DNA of 64,000 nt from Solen grandis. Its lineage: Eukaryota; Mollusca; Bivalvia; Adapedonta; Solenidae. Position 1 is the stretch's first letter, and each line of letters begins with the position of its first letter. The notes below the pieces were generated by a model. It had not been told where the DNA came from. It saw nothing but the letters and a program-made list of their open reading frames with translations, and ran no database searches. Of this stretch, positions 11,716 to 22,035 are shown piece after piece. The stretch lies in assembly GCA_021229015.1 (NCBI GenBank), contig CM037777.1, positions 53,203,554-53,267,553 on the forward strand, written 5' to 3'. Both the position numbers and the translations under genes were made by a program.

Positions 11716-11812
11716 ACTTTCCAGCGGAGAATGGATGGCTCGGAAAATTTTGAACGAAATTTGTCTGATTATATTGCCGGATTCGGAAACGTCAATGCTG
11801 AATTCTGGTTAG
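11716..11812 (+). CDS. Gene A exon 5: FReD core (FQRR to FWLG)
   Basis: 97 nt, phase 0 to 1, acceptor CGTCAG and donor GTATTG. It encodes [15 protein letters not shown], then [15 protein letters not shown], a textbook FReD segment. The protein is identical to that of gene B exon 5, and the DNA differs at only two positions, far fewer than in neighbouring exons. Confidence 0.92.
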
Positions 11813-12100
11813 GTATTGTATATCTTACACGTTATGTGTCAACTATGTTCAACTGTTTATTTTCCATCCATAATTTCCTCTAAGTTGTTAAAGTTTATTA
11901 ATGCTTATTTAGTCCTACTGCACTGTCGTAAATCAACAACATAACCTGGATCATTTTGAAGCTGTACAAGACGTTTGCCCATTTAGATGTTGTTGTTGTT
12001 GTCGTTTTTTTTTCAACTTAATTTTCGAGATATTGTTAACTATTCTGTTATTTAGCACACATTTTAAGATTAGTATCATATTTCAAGTTATAATTTCAAG

Positions 12101-12271
12101 GATTAGAAACTCTACACGGTATACTAAACAGACACCCACGGGAATATGAACTGTGGATTGACATGGAAGATTTCAAAGGAAATCTTTGTTACGCCACCTA
12201 CGACACTTTCGACATCGCCGGTGCAATCGACAATTACCGTCTGACGGTCGAGGGGTTCAGAGGAAACTGCG
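12101..12271 (+). CDS. Gene A exon 6: FReD core (LETLH to NCG)
   Basis: 171 nt, phase 1 to 1, donor GTAAGA. It reads GLETLHGILNRHPREYEL, then IDMEDFKGNLCYATYDTF, DNYRLTVEGFRGNCG. This aligns with the family pattern GL..LH.LT....YELR.DLEDF....YA.Y..F.V......Y.L.V..Y.G. Gene B has the same exon at 37111. Confidence 0.92.
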
Positions 12272-13489
12272 GTAAGACATGATTTAAGAATTATATAAGT
12301 TCAACGGAATATATTCAAACCAAAGTGTGCTATCCGTGTATCTTTACACACAATAAAAACAAGGGAAAACGTTCTGTCATTCAACTTTAATTGACGAACG
12401 ATAACTCATGGCTGTCGCCATTTAACAATTGCCATGAACGATAACCTATTCTCTAATCTATAAAAATATACAATAGTTACTTTGCTTGGTCCAATACCTA
12501 ATATAGTAAATATTCCACATACCTCCCTCCTTAGTTTTCCATACAATGAATAACCAAATCATTTGAAATATTTATAGAGTATTCTTCTGTATAGCATTCT
12601 ATGCTTAACCTTTAAAAAAAGGCCTACATTTAGAATGTAATTAGAATTAACAGGGGCTGAAACAATATGTAAATTCATAATCTTTATTATTAATATGAGG
12701 TATTGGCAAAACTGACAATAAATCAATATCATTTCAAATACTAACATATTTGAAAATAAAATATTTAAACTCTTTTTAACAATACAAGTATAAGACAATG
12801 TTCAACTACAAGTCTTACGAACATAAACATACTGTAACTGACATTACATAGCATAATCTTTAAATCTAACGGGTTTTGTTCAAATCTGGTTGGTCTTGGA
12901 GTCTGTATTTACACATATTAAATTGTACCATCAGTGACAGTATCTGCTGTAGCTTGTTCATTAGAAGACTGATTTTTCCCTTCAAGCCATTCTCTACCTT
13001 TACATCCCTAGGTGACACTATAACACTACTTTCAAATTCCTGAAATTGATCTGATATTCTTTCACTGATTTCATTAACCTCTTTTTATCAATTTTTTTTC
13101 TTCTTATATTGTAATGGCCAGTAATCATTTTCTGACTGTTATGGCTAAATTTTCAACTTTACGACCAAGGATTACCCACGTGTGGACCCTAGCATCGAAA
13201 GAGACGGTGGTTGAATACAAGGGAAACGGAATCCGGGTGCATTACCCTAGCTCATTTTGCGAAAATACCCTTTGTTTCTTTTCCGTGTCTGGTGTATAGC
13301 ACCGATACACGGGAGACAAGTTCTAGGGTAGAACCAGTGCTGAGCATGCCTTTTCACAACACTGTGGTATTTTTTTCTCACTTTGAAATGAACTGATCCT
13401 AATTTTCACAAAACAGTAATTTTTAACCATTTATAACCATGAACACTGAAATTTCTAATAAACACGCTTTCTTGATCAAATAATTTTTC
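12272..13489 (+). other. Gene A last intron, left part
   Basis: AT-rich intron. The stretch 13080-13490 may be decayed flanking or C-terminal sequence of the gypsy element that follows on the minus strand. Nothing there could be assigned firmly. Confidence 0.5.
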
Positions 13490-13960
13490 TTTCCTCCGAC
13501 ATGGAAAATTCCTCTGCTGGTCAAGCTGCTTCTGATCAACTCTACGTAACAAGATCTAAGCGTGTTCTTGATTTTCTTCCTAACATCATTCCTGAAGTAG
13601 TCTGTGCTGTTGTTGCCTGTTCAGAAGTTCTGTATTTAAACAAAATCTGGATACTAAACTCTGAAACGATCCTGGTTTTTGCTTCTTCCTTCCCCTTTTA
13701 AAATCTGAACAGCTCTTTTTGCTAAACCATTTGTTGCAGGATGATAAGGAGCCCTTGTAATGTCTTTATTCCATCATTCGTCATAAATGTCTGGAACTCC
13801 TCACTTGTGAAACAAGTACCATTGTCCGAAACAACTAATTCCAGAAGTCTATGAATGCAAAATTCAAATTTAGCTTCTGAAGTTGCACTTGGTGTTTGAA
13901 AAACATCCAACCATGCATGCAGATGGTCTAAGTTGATCATCAGCTGTATACTGTATACGT

Positions 13961-14197
13961 CTTGACTTGACTATTTGAGTTTACCGTCGCTTTGACAGTA
14001 TTTCAGTCATGTAGCGACGTCCAGCTAATTACACGTGGAGGAAGATGCACGGAGGGATCCGGGTAGAACCACCGACCTACCGCAAGCCAGCTGGAAGGCT
14101 TCCTCACATAAAAATCCGATTGACCCTGCCGGGTTTCGAACCCACGCGGTGAGGTGCTGAGTGAGTGAACGACTTTATCTTCTCGGCCACGGAGGCC
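13961..14197 (-). mobile_element. tRNA(Leu/Ser-like)-derived SINE with perfect 14-bp target duplication
   Basis: Read on the minus strand it begins GCCTCCGTGGCCGAGAAG (A box of a Leu/Ser-type tRNA), then has GGGTTCGAAACCC (B box), and ends with a LINE-like tail containing GACTGAAATACTGTC. TATACTGTATACGT flanks it exactly at 13947-13960 and 14198-14211. The intact duplication shows it inserted after the gypsy element, between the protease and integrase remnants. Confidence 0.9.
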
Positions 14198-14820
14198 TAT
14201 ACTGTATACGTGCCTGGAAAATGTCATACCAAATAACTAGTCTCTGCCAATTAAATTTTGACCTGTACCTTCCAATACCACTGCTGTCAAACTTTTTGGT
14301 GTATTTTCCTGATACTTACCTTGTAATGGGCACTCCCCTTTAATGGGCATTCCTTCTCCTGTGTATGTTCTTAGCTTGATTTTGGTTGGTTATAACTCTG
14401 CTTTCACATTCTGTAAAGTTACCCCGTCTTTGGCGCACCCGTATCTATCTCCATTTTAATGTCACACCAATTCACATTCAACATTACTTTCAAAGGTTTC
14501 TCATTAGCTACACTGACACGAAAGAATGTATACTAGAATTTTTCACTTACGTGTCCCTCAGTCTGACCAATGTTTTTGTTTGTTAACTTTCTTCTTTTTA
14601 AGCATTGTTTTCTGACCTCTTTTCTGTGCTTCCCCCGGTTTTGGCTTATTGTATTTTTTTTCTTGACGTGTCCTTTCTGATGACAATTATAGCACTCACT
14701 GTCTTTAAAATAACGCACTCTGGATTATGGTTTTTGTTTCCACTATGCCGGGTGTAACGAAGTAAAGTGACCCACATAGAATAATGACCCCCGGTAATTA
14801 TTCTTCAGAAAAAATGACCC

Positions 14821-15005
14821 CACACCTATCTATAAAATACTGATCCAAAATCCCAATATTTCTGACATATTCTTCAGAAATTGTGACCCCCTCGATGACA
14901 TGTATAAAATATTGACCCCTGTCATTATTCTTCAGAAATTGTGACCCCCTCGATGACATGTATAAGATATTGACCCCGGTCATTATTCTTCAGAAATTGT
15001 GACCC
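14821..15005. repeat. ~58-bp tandem repeat inside the foldback element
   Basis: About three units of GTGACCCCCTCGATGACATG, then TATAAAATATTGACCCC and TCATTATTCTTCAGAAAT. Units closely resemble the inverted-repeat ends. Confidence 0.8.
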
Positions 15006-15609
15006 CCGGTCAAAAAATTTTTAAAAAATCCCTTTAGATTTGACCTACTCGATGATATCTATAAGAATTGACCAAGGTTCAATAAAGTCAAGAAAAAAAA
15101 ATACTCCTCTGCTGTAAAATGCAAAAATCCTTTAAAATGATACCCCGCCCCCCTGCTATGATTATATATATAATGAAGATATTTCTCCGGTCATTATTTT
15201 TATAGAAAAAAATGATCATTTTCTATAAAAGAACATACTCCCTTTAGAAATAATGACCACTCGATTATAGCCGCCATCTATATAAAAGTTGACAAAGAGT
15301 ATTCAGTCTACAAAAATAGACATTAAATACGTAATTAATTATAAGCATTTATATTAACAAATGAAAAATGTCATTTTTTCCTGTTCTAAATCTCATCTCC
15401 TTACCTATTGTTATTATTATTTAAATTTCAGTGGCCTTCTTTAATAGTACTCAGATCGAATCGTTGTAACGATGTAAAGTGACCCACAGACAATAACGAC
15501 CCCCTGCCAGTATTTTTATATAGAGGGTATTGACCTTTATATGAATGAAAAAAATGAAGAAAAAAAAACAAACAAAAAACAAACAAAAAAACAGAAAACA
15601 AAAAAACAA

Positions 15610-15879
15610 AGTAACTAGTGTTGCACGCAACGCATGAGTCCCCTACCGGTGAGGTGCATAATTTTTCCGTTACCATAGCAACAAGAATGTTGGTCCGAGA
15701 AAAAAAGTTTACTGACATTTATTCATATACCAAGTTTCATACTATTATCTTGAACGGTTTTCAAGATATAGCAGGATCCAGATTTCCGGACATCTGGACG
15801 GACAGACAGACAGACAGGCGGACAGACAGACGGAGGGCAAAACTATAGTCCCTTTCGGTGTAAACACCGGTAGGGGACT
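15610..15879 (+). mobile_element. Short inverted-repeat element (AGTCCCCTACCGG family), copy 1
   Basis: Begins with GTAACTAGTGTTGCACGCAA, then AGTCCCCTACCGG (15637), and ends with CCGGTAGGGGACT (15879). It contains the CCATAGCAAC motif and a GGACAGACAGAC tract. A longer copy is at 29684-30443 in reverse orientation. No coding capacity. It is nested in the foldback element. Confidence 0.75.
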
Positions 15880-16744
15880 TAAAAAAAATAAAAAAAATAA
15901 TGCCACCAAAGTGCCACCATACGACTTTATGTTTGGTTGTGAGCGAGTTGCCATTATGGTCAAGGTCAAGGGCTCTATTACTAACTGGGAGATGATCAGT
16001 CATGTTTCTTTCTTACAAAACATCCTAGTCTGTAGATATGCGATAAAGAAGACTCTAGAAATTAATTAAGTTAGTAAGTAAGTAAGTAAATTCCACAAAT
16101 CTATTTATTTCTTTAGGGTTTTATTCATCTTGCTAAAAGAACTTTAGCCATCGTTGTTCTTTTCTTGCACTCAAAAGAGTGTTGTTTCTAAAGTGAACCA
16201 AAGGGACTATTTTATGAAATGATGAACCTTAAAGTCGAACTTTTGATTCAGCGATTAACCAGAAGAATGCATAGTTGAGAAAAGTCGCTTGTAACCGGTA
16301 ACTGCATCCGTGGTATCGTAAATAAGAGCTCGTTCGACTTCTCATTAAGTCATTTTGTATAATATCAGCCATCTCAATAGTAAAAACACTAAAAAAGCTA
16401 CTTATCATTTCTAACGAACGGAACACATGATTTTAACAATAATTTATATGTTAAAGTTAACACACTATTACAAGTAACGTCCTTCTTTGTCAAATTTACT
16501 GGAGTAACTGGGATTTTTTTCAACTAATACTATTGGGACAGAAGCAGTAGAAGCAACAGTACGAAGTATTAGCAGTAATATTAACTACAGGAAGAAATAT
16601 AAGGTACAACAATTGAACAGATCTCATCCGAGGGAGGGGTCATTATTTTCATAACGGGTGTCAGTATTTTATAGAAATGAGTCTCTTTTTCTGTAACTTC
16701 CTCCATTTCCTCCAGTCATTTGGTAACTTTCTCCAGTTATGGTG

Positions 16745-17035
16745 TAATTCCTCCAGGGGTAAATTTTTACCAGTCATGGGGCAATTTTTACCAGTCATGG
16801 CGCAATTTTTACCAGTCATGGGGCATTCTTACCAGTCACGGGGCAATTTTTACCAGTCACGGGGCAATTTTTACCAGTCAGGCGCAATTTTACCAGTCAT
16901 GGTTTTTCATCAGGGCAATTTTACCTCATAGGTATTCTTGGTCATGAGGTAATTTCCTCCAGTCATGGGGTAATTTCCTCCAGTCACAGGGCAATTTCCT
17001 CCAGTCACAGGGCAATTTCCTCTGATAATAACCGG
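16745..17035. repeat. ~20-bp tandem repeats (ACCAGTCATGGGGCAATTTT)
   Basis: Around ten degenerate 20-bp units, then a TTTCCTCCAGTCATGGGGTA variant, all inside the foldback element. Open frames across this stretch are repeat artefacts. Confidence 0.88.
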
Positions 17036-17742
17036 GGTCGTCATTTTATGGAAGTCACTTTACTTCCTTCCACCCGTCATAATATAATACTCGTATCATT
17101 TTGACCGGGGGTCATTTTCCTGAAGAATAATAACCGGGGGTCTTTATTGGGGTCACAATTCTTCGCGTAGTGAGGTGGTCATAATATTATGACGGGGGGT
17201 CATAGTACTATGATCGGGGTCATTTTTTCTGAAGAATAATGACCGGGGGTCATTATTCTATTGGGGTCACTTTACTTCGTTACACCGGCATCCCTTCCCT
17301 TCAGTGCTCTTTACATGCTCCTTTTTGTGACAATGTTTAATTGCGTTCACCTTATCAAATTTAATTTCACCATTTTGTATTGGCAGCCTGTTCCATTGCC
17401 TGTATCATTTCTATAGCCTTCTTATATGTTTATTCATGTACTGAAAGTAACCGACGTTGTATGCGGTCGTCATTCACACCACAAACTAACTTGTCCCTGA
17501 TCATTGGTTCTAATGTTGGCCCAAAATTACAGTATACTGACAAATGCCTGAGGTGCGCAATAAAGATAGTATGTCCACTTCGTCTGAAACAACTGTGAAA
17601 CTTATAGTCATTTTGGTTTTGACAAGGTTTTTGCCTAATGTAACTAGATCATCATAAGATTTCTCACTAGGCTTGACCGGAGCTAACAAGTCACTCATTA
17701 GACGAAAAACTTTACTGCCATATACATGTGTTGTTTCTTCAG

Positions 17743-17996
17743 GTGATTCAATGACATACCACAATCAGATGCAGTTTTCTACTTTCGATTCCGACAATGA
17801 TGTCGGCTCTGGAAACTGTGCACATCGGTTTAAAGGCGGGTGGTGGTACAGAGGCTGTCACAACGCAAATCTGAACGGCCTGTACTTCCCTAATGGAGAA
17901 GATACAGTATCGTTTGGAATTCATATTCATTGGTATACATGGCACGGACACACTGTTTCATTAAAAACGACAGAAATGAAATTGAGAAGGAAGTAA
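17743..17996 (+). CDS. Gene A exon 7: C-terminal part of FReD and stop
   Basis: 254 nt, acceptor TTTCTTCAG, stop TAA at 17994-17996. It reads GDSMTYHNQMQFSTFDSDND, then SGNCAHRFKGGWWYRGCH, NANLNGLYFPNGED and SLKTTEMKLRRK. It keeps the calcium-site motif DSDND, the NCA...CH disulfide pair, the WWY core and the SLKTTEMK ending of fibrinogen domains, so the fold and ligand pocket look intact. The gypsy gag remnant lies immediately upstream of its acceptor. Confidence 0.93.
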
Positions 17997-18140
17997 TGTG
18001 TCTGTGCGTGTTTGTGTCTCTCTGTGTGTATGTGGTCACTGAGAGAGTCCCACTGACTTTAATTCAACCACCAGTGGTTGACATAACATGGTTATTACAT
18101 CTCTCCAAAAACGACAGAGATGAAAATGAGAAGGAAGTAA
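17963..18140 (+). repeat. Displaced duplication of the C-terminal coding tail in the 3' UTR
   Basis: The last 34 coding bases (17963-17996) recur at 18107-18140 with two substitutions, including the TAA. The second copy lies downstream of the true stop and is presumably untranslated. Confidence 0.75.
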
Positions 18141-18635
18141 ATTATTTGTGTAGTCCCTCGCAACGGTTCCAGGGTAAGAGCAGTTCTTTGCACGAATGAA
18201 GACCGTGAACAATATTTTAAATTGTTATAATGTTATTACAATATACTTGTACCATGGCGAAATGTTGGAAATTATGTAAACAAATAGACATGTTAAAATG
18301 ATAAATTTCCATCTTAGTATCTTAAATAATCAAAGCTAATGATTTTGAAGACTTATTTCTTTGTGTATGAATGATTAGTATAAAAAGACGGCCGTAAGTT
18401 ATGTATGAAGAAAGTTTAGCCAAGTGTTTATATATATACTGCACACATGAAATCGAAAATTTAGAAATCGTACTTGACCAAAACAAAGTGAAATTTGCAT
18501 TCATGGTTCAGAATGTATTTTTATCTGTAATTTATATACTGACTTTTTAACTGCTGACGAATACACATGGATATTTCCTAACATAGTCGGAAATAATCCG
18601 ATCGCTTTCGGAAGCGCTCGGAACGTCACGGGTTT

Positions 18636-18770
18636 TACTGTCATTATGCTAATCTGAACTGCTGGTACTATCGGAATGGAGAAGATACAGGATCATATGC
18701 AAATCATTTTCATTGGAAGACATGAAACGGAGTTTATATCTCTTTAAAAACTAAGAAAGAATTTAAGTGA
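18636..18770 (+). pseudogene. Decayed copy of the last FReD exon
   Basis: Translates as CHYANLNCWYYRNGEDTGSY, then HFHWKT-stop-NGVYISLKT, ending in TGA. It aligns with CHNANLNG.Y..NGEDT.SF...HW.TWHG..VSLKTTE of genes A and B. A TGA replaces the second Trp codon and the upstream half is barely recognisable. The 3' flank (GTGGTCCCTCTCGACG, GGCCATGAACAATAT) also matches the gene A and B 3' UTRs, so a whole gene end was duplicated and decayed. Confidence 0.82.
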
Positions 18771-18899
18771 GTTTGTATCTGTGGTCCCTCTCGACGTTTT
18801 AAGGGTTAGACCAATGCTTTGCGCGAGTTAAGGCCATGAACAATATTTGTAAATGGTTATTATGTTAATATAATCTACTTCCAGATCAACTTAAAAAAA

Positions 18900-20214
18900 G
18901 ACAGGCCCTTTTTTCATACCAAACCTTTTTTTTCTAGCATTTGGGTTATCATTGTAATTCGTCACATCCTTAAAAACAAAATTAGAAATACTATGACTTT
19001 AGGTCTTGCCGACCTACCGACCCTATATTTATTCGCCACAGAACTCACCGGTAATGAGGCAGAGCAGATGGTCATTAGGGATCAGGCTAAAGTGACAAGG
19101 GTTTCAGATGAGTCAAACGCAAAACTTTAGGGAATTATCTGGATGAAGTTACCTTGAATTTGAGATACAGTTTTCTTTTCCTTTTTTTAAAGTTTTCTTG
19201 CTATTCCAAATACAAGAAACTTTGGTTAGGGATTTGGTGTTTTTTGCCATACTTCAATCAGACTTGTCCAGCGATTAAGGATTAATAATTGGATGGAAAA
19301 TTGTTATACTAGAAGTTTAAGCTGAGATACCTTTTGTGTGATGCGGCCACTTTTCACGACTTGCTATAGTTAAGCATCTTTGGTTAGGGTCATTCATTGG
19401 ATGGGTGGCTTGCAGATCTCAGTTTATGTTCTAATATATATACAGTGTGTGTGACCATGCTTACCAGTGTGCCAGGTTACAATTCTCAGAAGGGTAGACA
19501 TATAACCCCCACCCCTATGTTTAGGATGTTGACTCCCATTTAATGGTAAAGTCTATACATTTATTATCCTAAACACTCACTTTCTTGATAATCTGCACAG
19601 TATACAGAGAAGTACAGAGACCATTGCTTATATGTATCTTGAACTTAGGTTGCTAAATTAAGATGATGACAGCTTGGCTTATATCTACGATAATAGGCCC
19701 CCATGGATCAATATACTCCACTATATTTTGGAAACTTGGAACATATCGTCATTGACCAAATCTATTAAATCTACAGTACAGCGAGCACTTTAAAGTAGAA
19801 CAATACAGTGATACTGAAGGCCCGCTGTTTGGAAGCAAAACGTCCACATTGCGAAAACATATTAACGGTATAATTCAAAAGAAGTAAAAATAAATATGCA
19901 AACCTTTTTTACCATTAAACACAATCTTGACATTGATGACGATGTTCATCAAACATTATTAGTAAAAATAATCAATATGCCCTGAATTTTCTTGCGACAG
20001 ATTCGAGCTTGATCAAAGAATATATGTATGATAGCTATAGGAGGTCAGAGGCTTAACCGTTGTGTAAGGGAAATAACTGCAGTGCAGAGATTGCAATACT
20101 CATCATAGTGGTTACCTCCCTTCTCAAGTAGCTCACTCCTTTATGTGATAGATCTACATTAATATTATTACTATATTATTGTCTGTTAAATACCCAGGTT
20201 ACCGTCCTTGTTTT
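18900..20214. other. Intergenic, nothing recognised
   Basis: AT-rich sequence without a convincing frame, repeat or RNA gene. Confidence 0.5.
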
Positions 20215-20753
20215 GATTATTCAGTACTTTAGTACAGTAATGTCCCTGATGTGTTATGTTTTTGTTTGTTCAATACACAAGTAATGTATCCGATTTTTTT
20301 TTAAATTTTGTGTAATTAATCGCAAGATTTTGAAACGTCGCCCATATTATTTTAAGTTTTTTTTTGTTCAATACACAAAAATGTCCATGATTCGATAAGT
20401 CTTGTTTGTTAAATACACGTGAAATATATATCAATGTGTTAAGTTGTGTTTGTTTAATACTCGAGAAATGTTTTTGATGTGTTATTTTATGTTTGTTTAT
20501 TACATACAAATATCTATGATATGTTAAAGGTGAACCACAGAGAAGTTTTTACTTTTTCTTACAAACTTCCGACTTCGTTAATTGTAATAAGATATATCAT
20601 GAGCCTACTCCATTTTGTAAGCTGCTCGGCAGTTTGTATATTTTGCGGTCACATGACCCCTATGACATCATGGATAGAACAAATTTCAATTACAATGTAC
20701 CTTACACATAGAGATGTGCTAAATCATCTCCGAATAAAATTATCGACCATGCA

Positions 20754-20795
<42 letters not shown>

Positions 20796-22035
20796 GTTTT
20801 GGTCTCGAAAAATATTTATGTTTTATCAAGTTTTGTTCTAAGTTTAAGTAGCGAATTTGAGGAAAAGGTCATATTTGTTATTACAAAATCAGACTGTGAA
20901 ATAAAATGTTATATTCAGAGATAAGCATGAATTATCATTCAGAAATATTCAAGTGTATGGAAGTTAAGCTTATCATCGTTTGATTTTAATTTAACTGACA
21001 TGACTTGGCGTTACGTATTCCTATACTTTGGCGGTAGTGATAAAAGGATTGCTATTTTTCTTTTCTTCTCTCCTTCATGAAAATATATGAGCTGACGCTT
21101 TTTTGATATACTCATTATAGTAAAATATTTTAATATATCAGAAAATTGGAATAATATTTACTGAGTTATGTAATAACACTTTATTATAGGTATCAGATAT
21201 ATACATGTAGTTACATGTCTATTGTTTTTTATGCTCGCTACAAAGAAATGATTATAAACTGAATTGATTTGAATAAAATGGGGAAAAACTACCTATACAT
21301 GTTTGTTTGTATGTGTGTGTAAACAAGTACCTCTGTCACGTGATTGTCACATGACAACGAACTTCTTGAGTCCCCATCATTTCATTTTTTACCCTGATTG
21401 GTGTCAACTTAAAATCATGCTTTAAACAGGAAATGGAATGGTTAATTAACCATAACAATTCAGCAAAAGAGCTGCCCTACACCAAAATCAAATAGTTGAG
21501 CTAAACATTTTCACTCTTAACCCTTCGTTTTCATCTTAAATTTAGCTTAATTTTTACATTAAATGTTAATTATTAAATACAATATACAGAGCTGGAAATT
21601 TTTTGTTCTATCGATTACGTCATAACAGAGGTAGGGAAGTCAGTCATTCTTTCCTCGCCTTTGCCATTTTTTTACAACAGTAAATTGTTGCTTTCATACA
21701 AACTACAATTAGATTAACATATTTTAATAGCTAAAAACGAAAATGAAATCGCTGTGGTTGGCCTTTAAGTTTGTTAAATACACGAGAAATTTCCCTGATT
21801 TGGCGAGTAATGCTTGTTTAAGACATGAGAAATGAAATAATTCTTTAATTAAGCTTTGTTTTTATACGAAAATTATCTCTTATTTATTAAGTTTTGTTGT
21901 TCAATACGCAAGTCATAACCATTATATGTTAAGTTCTGTTCATTTATTGCACGAAAAATATATCTGATTTATTTTGTGTTGTTTTTTTTTTTTAATTGGT
22001 TTCTTCAAAACACAAGTAATATCCATAAGAGTTAT
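20215..22035. repeat. Degenerate ~40-45-bp tandem array, split by an insertion
   Basis: Units of the form GTTTGTTAAATACACGAGAA, then ATGT..CTGATGTGTTA, at 20215-20523 and again at 21769-22035. Units are strongly diverged. The gap between the two halves is the TTAA-flanked element at 20524-21768. Confidence 0.7.
20524..21768. mobile_element. Non-autonomous TTAA-flanked inverted-repeat element, 1245 bp
   Basis: Starts TTAAAGGTGAACCACAG and ends CTGTGGTTGGCCTTTAA, so TTAA lies at both ends and AGG(TG/CC)AACCACAG forms short inverted ends. Taking it out with one TTAA restores a continuous tandem array, supporting insertion at a TTAA site as in piggyBac-type elements. No transposase frame was found. 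It contains a T28 run at about 20760. Confidence 0.75.

Larger units (their letters stand above)
14748..17288. mobile_element. 2.5-kb foldback element with ~73-bp terminal inverted repeats
   Basis: The ends 14748-14821 and 17216-17288 are near-perfect inverses (GTGTAACGAAGTAAAGTGACC ends, then GAATAATGACCCCCGG and TTATTCTTCAGAAAAAATG). The interior is built from variants of the same words (TGACCCC, ATTATTCTTCAGAAA) plus short tandem blocks; a related internal end begins at about 15465. No protein-coding frame was found. It splits the gypsy gag just before its zinc knuckle, so it is younger than that element. Confidence 0.85.
13490..17722 (-). mobile_element. Decayed Ty3/gypsy retrotransposon, multiply interrupted
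   Basis: Minus-strand order from the right. Gag: LMSDLLAPVKPSEKSYDDLV (about 17705-17640) and FGPTLEPMIRDKLVCGVNDD (to about 17450). Zinc knuckle: CYNCHQKGHVKK (about 14690). Protease: IDTGAP (about 14445), TYTGEG and NLIGRD. Integrase: LVVSDNGTCFTSEEFQTFM (about 13800), then ATNGLAKRAVQILK and TTSGMMLGRKSRTRLDL (to about 13510). Reverse transcriptase and RNase H are missing between protease and integrase. Frameshifts and stops are frequent. It lies antisense in the last intron of gene A, and its gag end reaches within about 20 bp of the last splice acceptor. Confidence 0.85.

Noticed and set aside
13114..13396. Two overlapping + strand frames in the last intron of gene A
   Set aside because: Short, no domain, overlapping each other and next to an antisense gypsy remnant.
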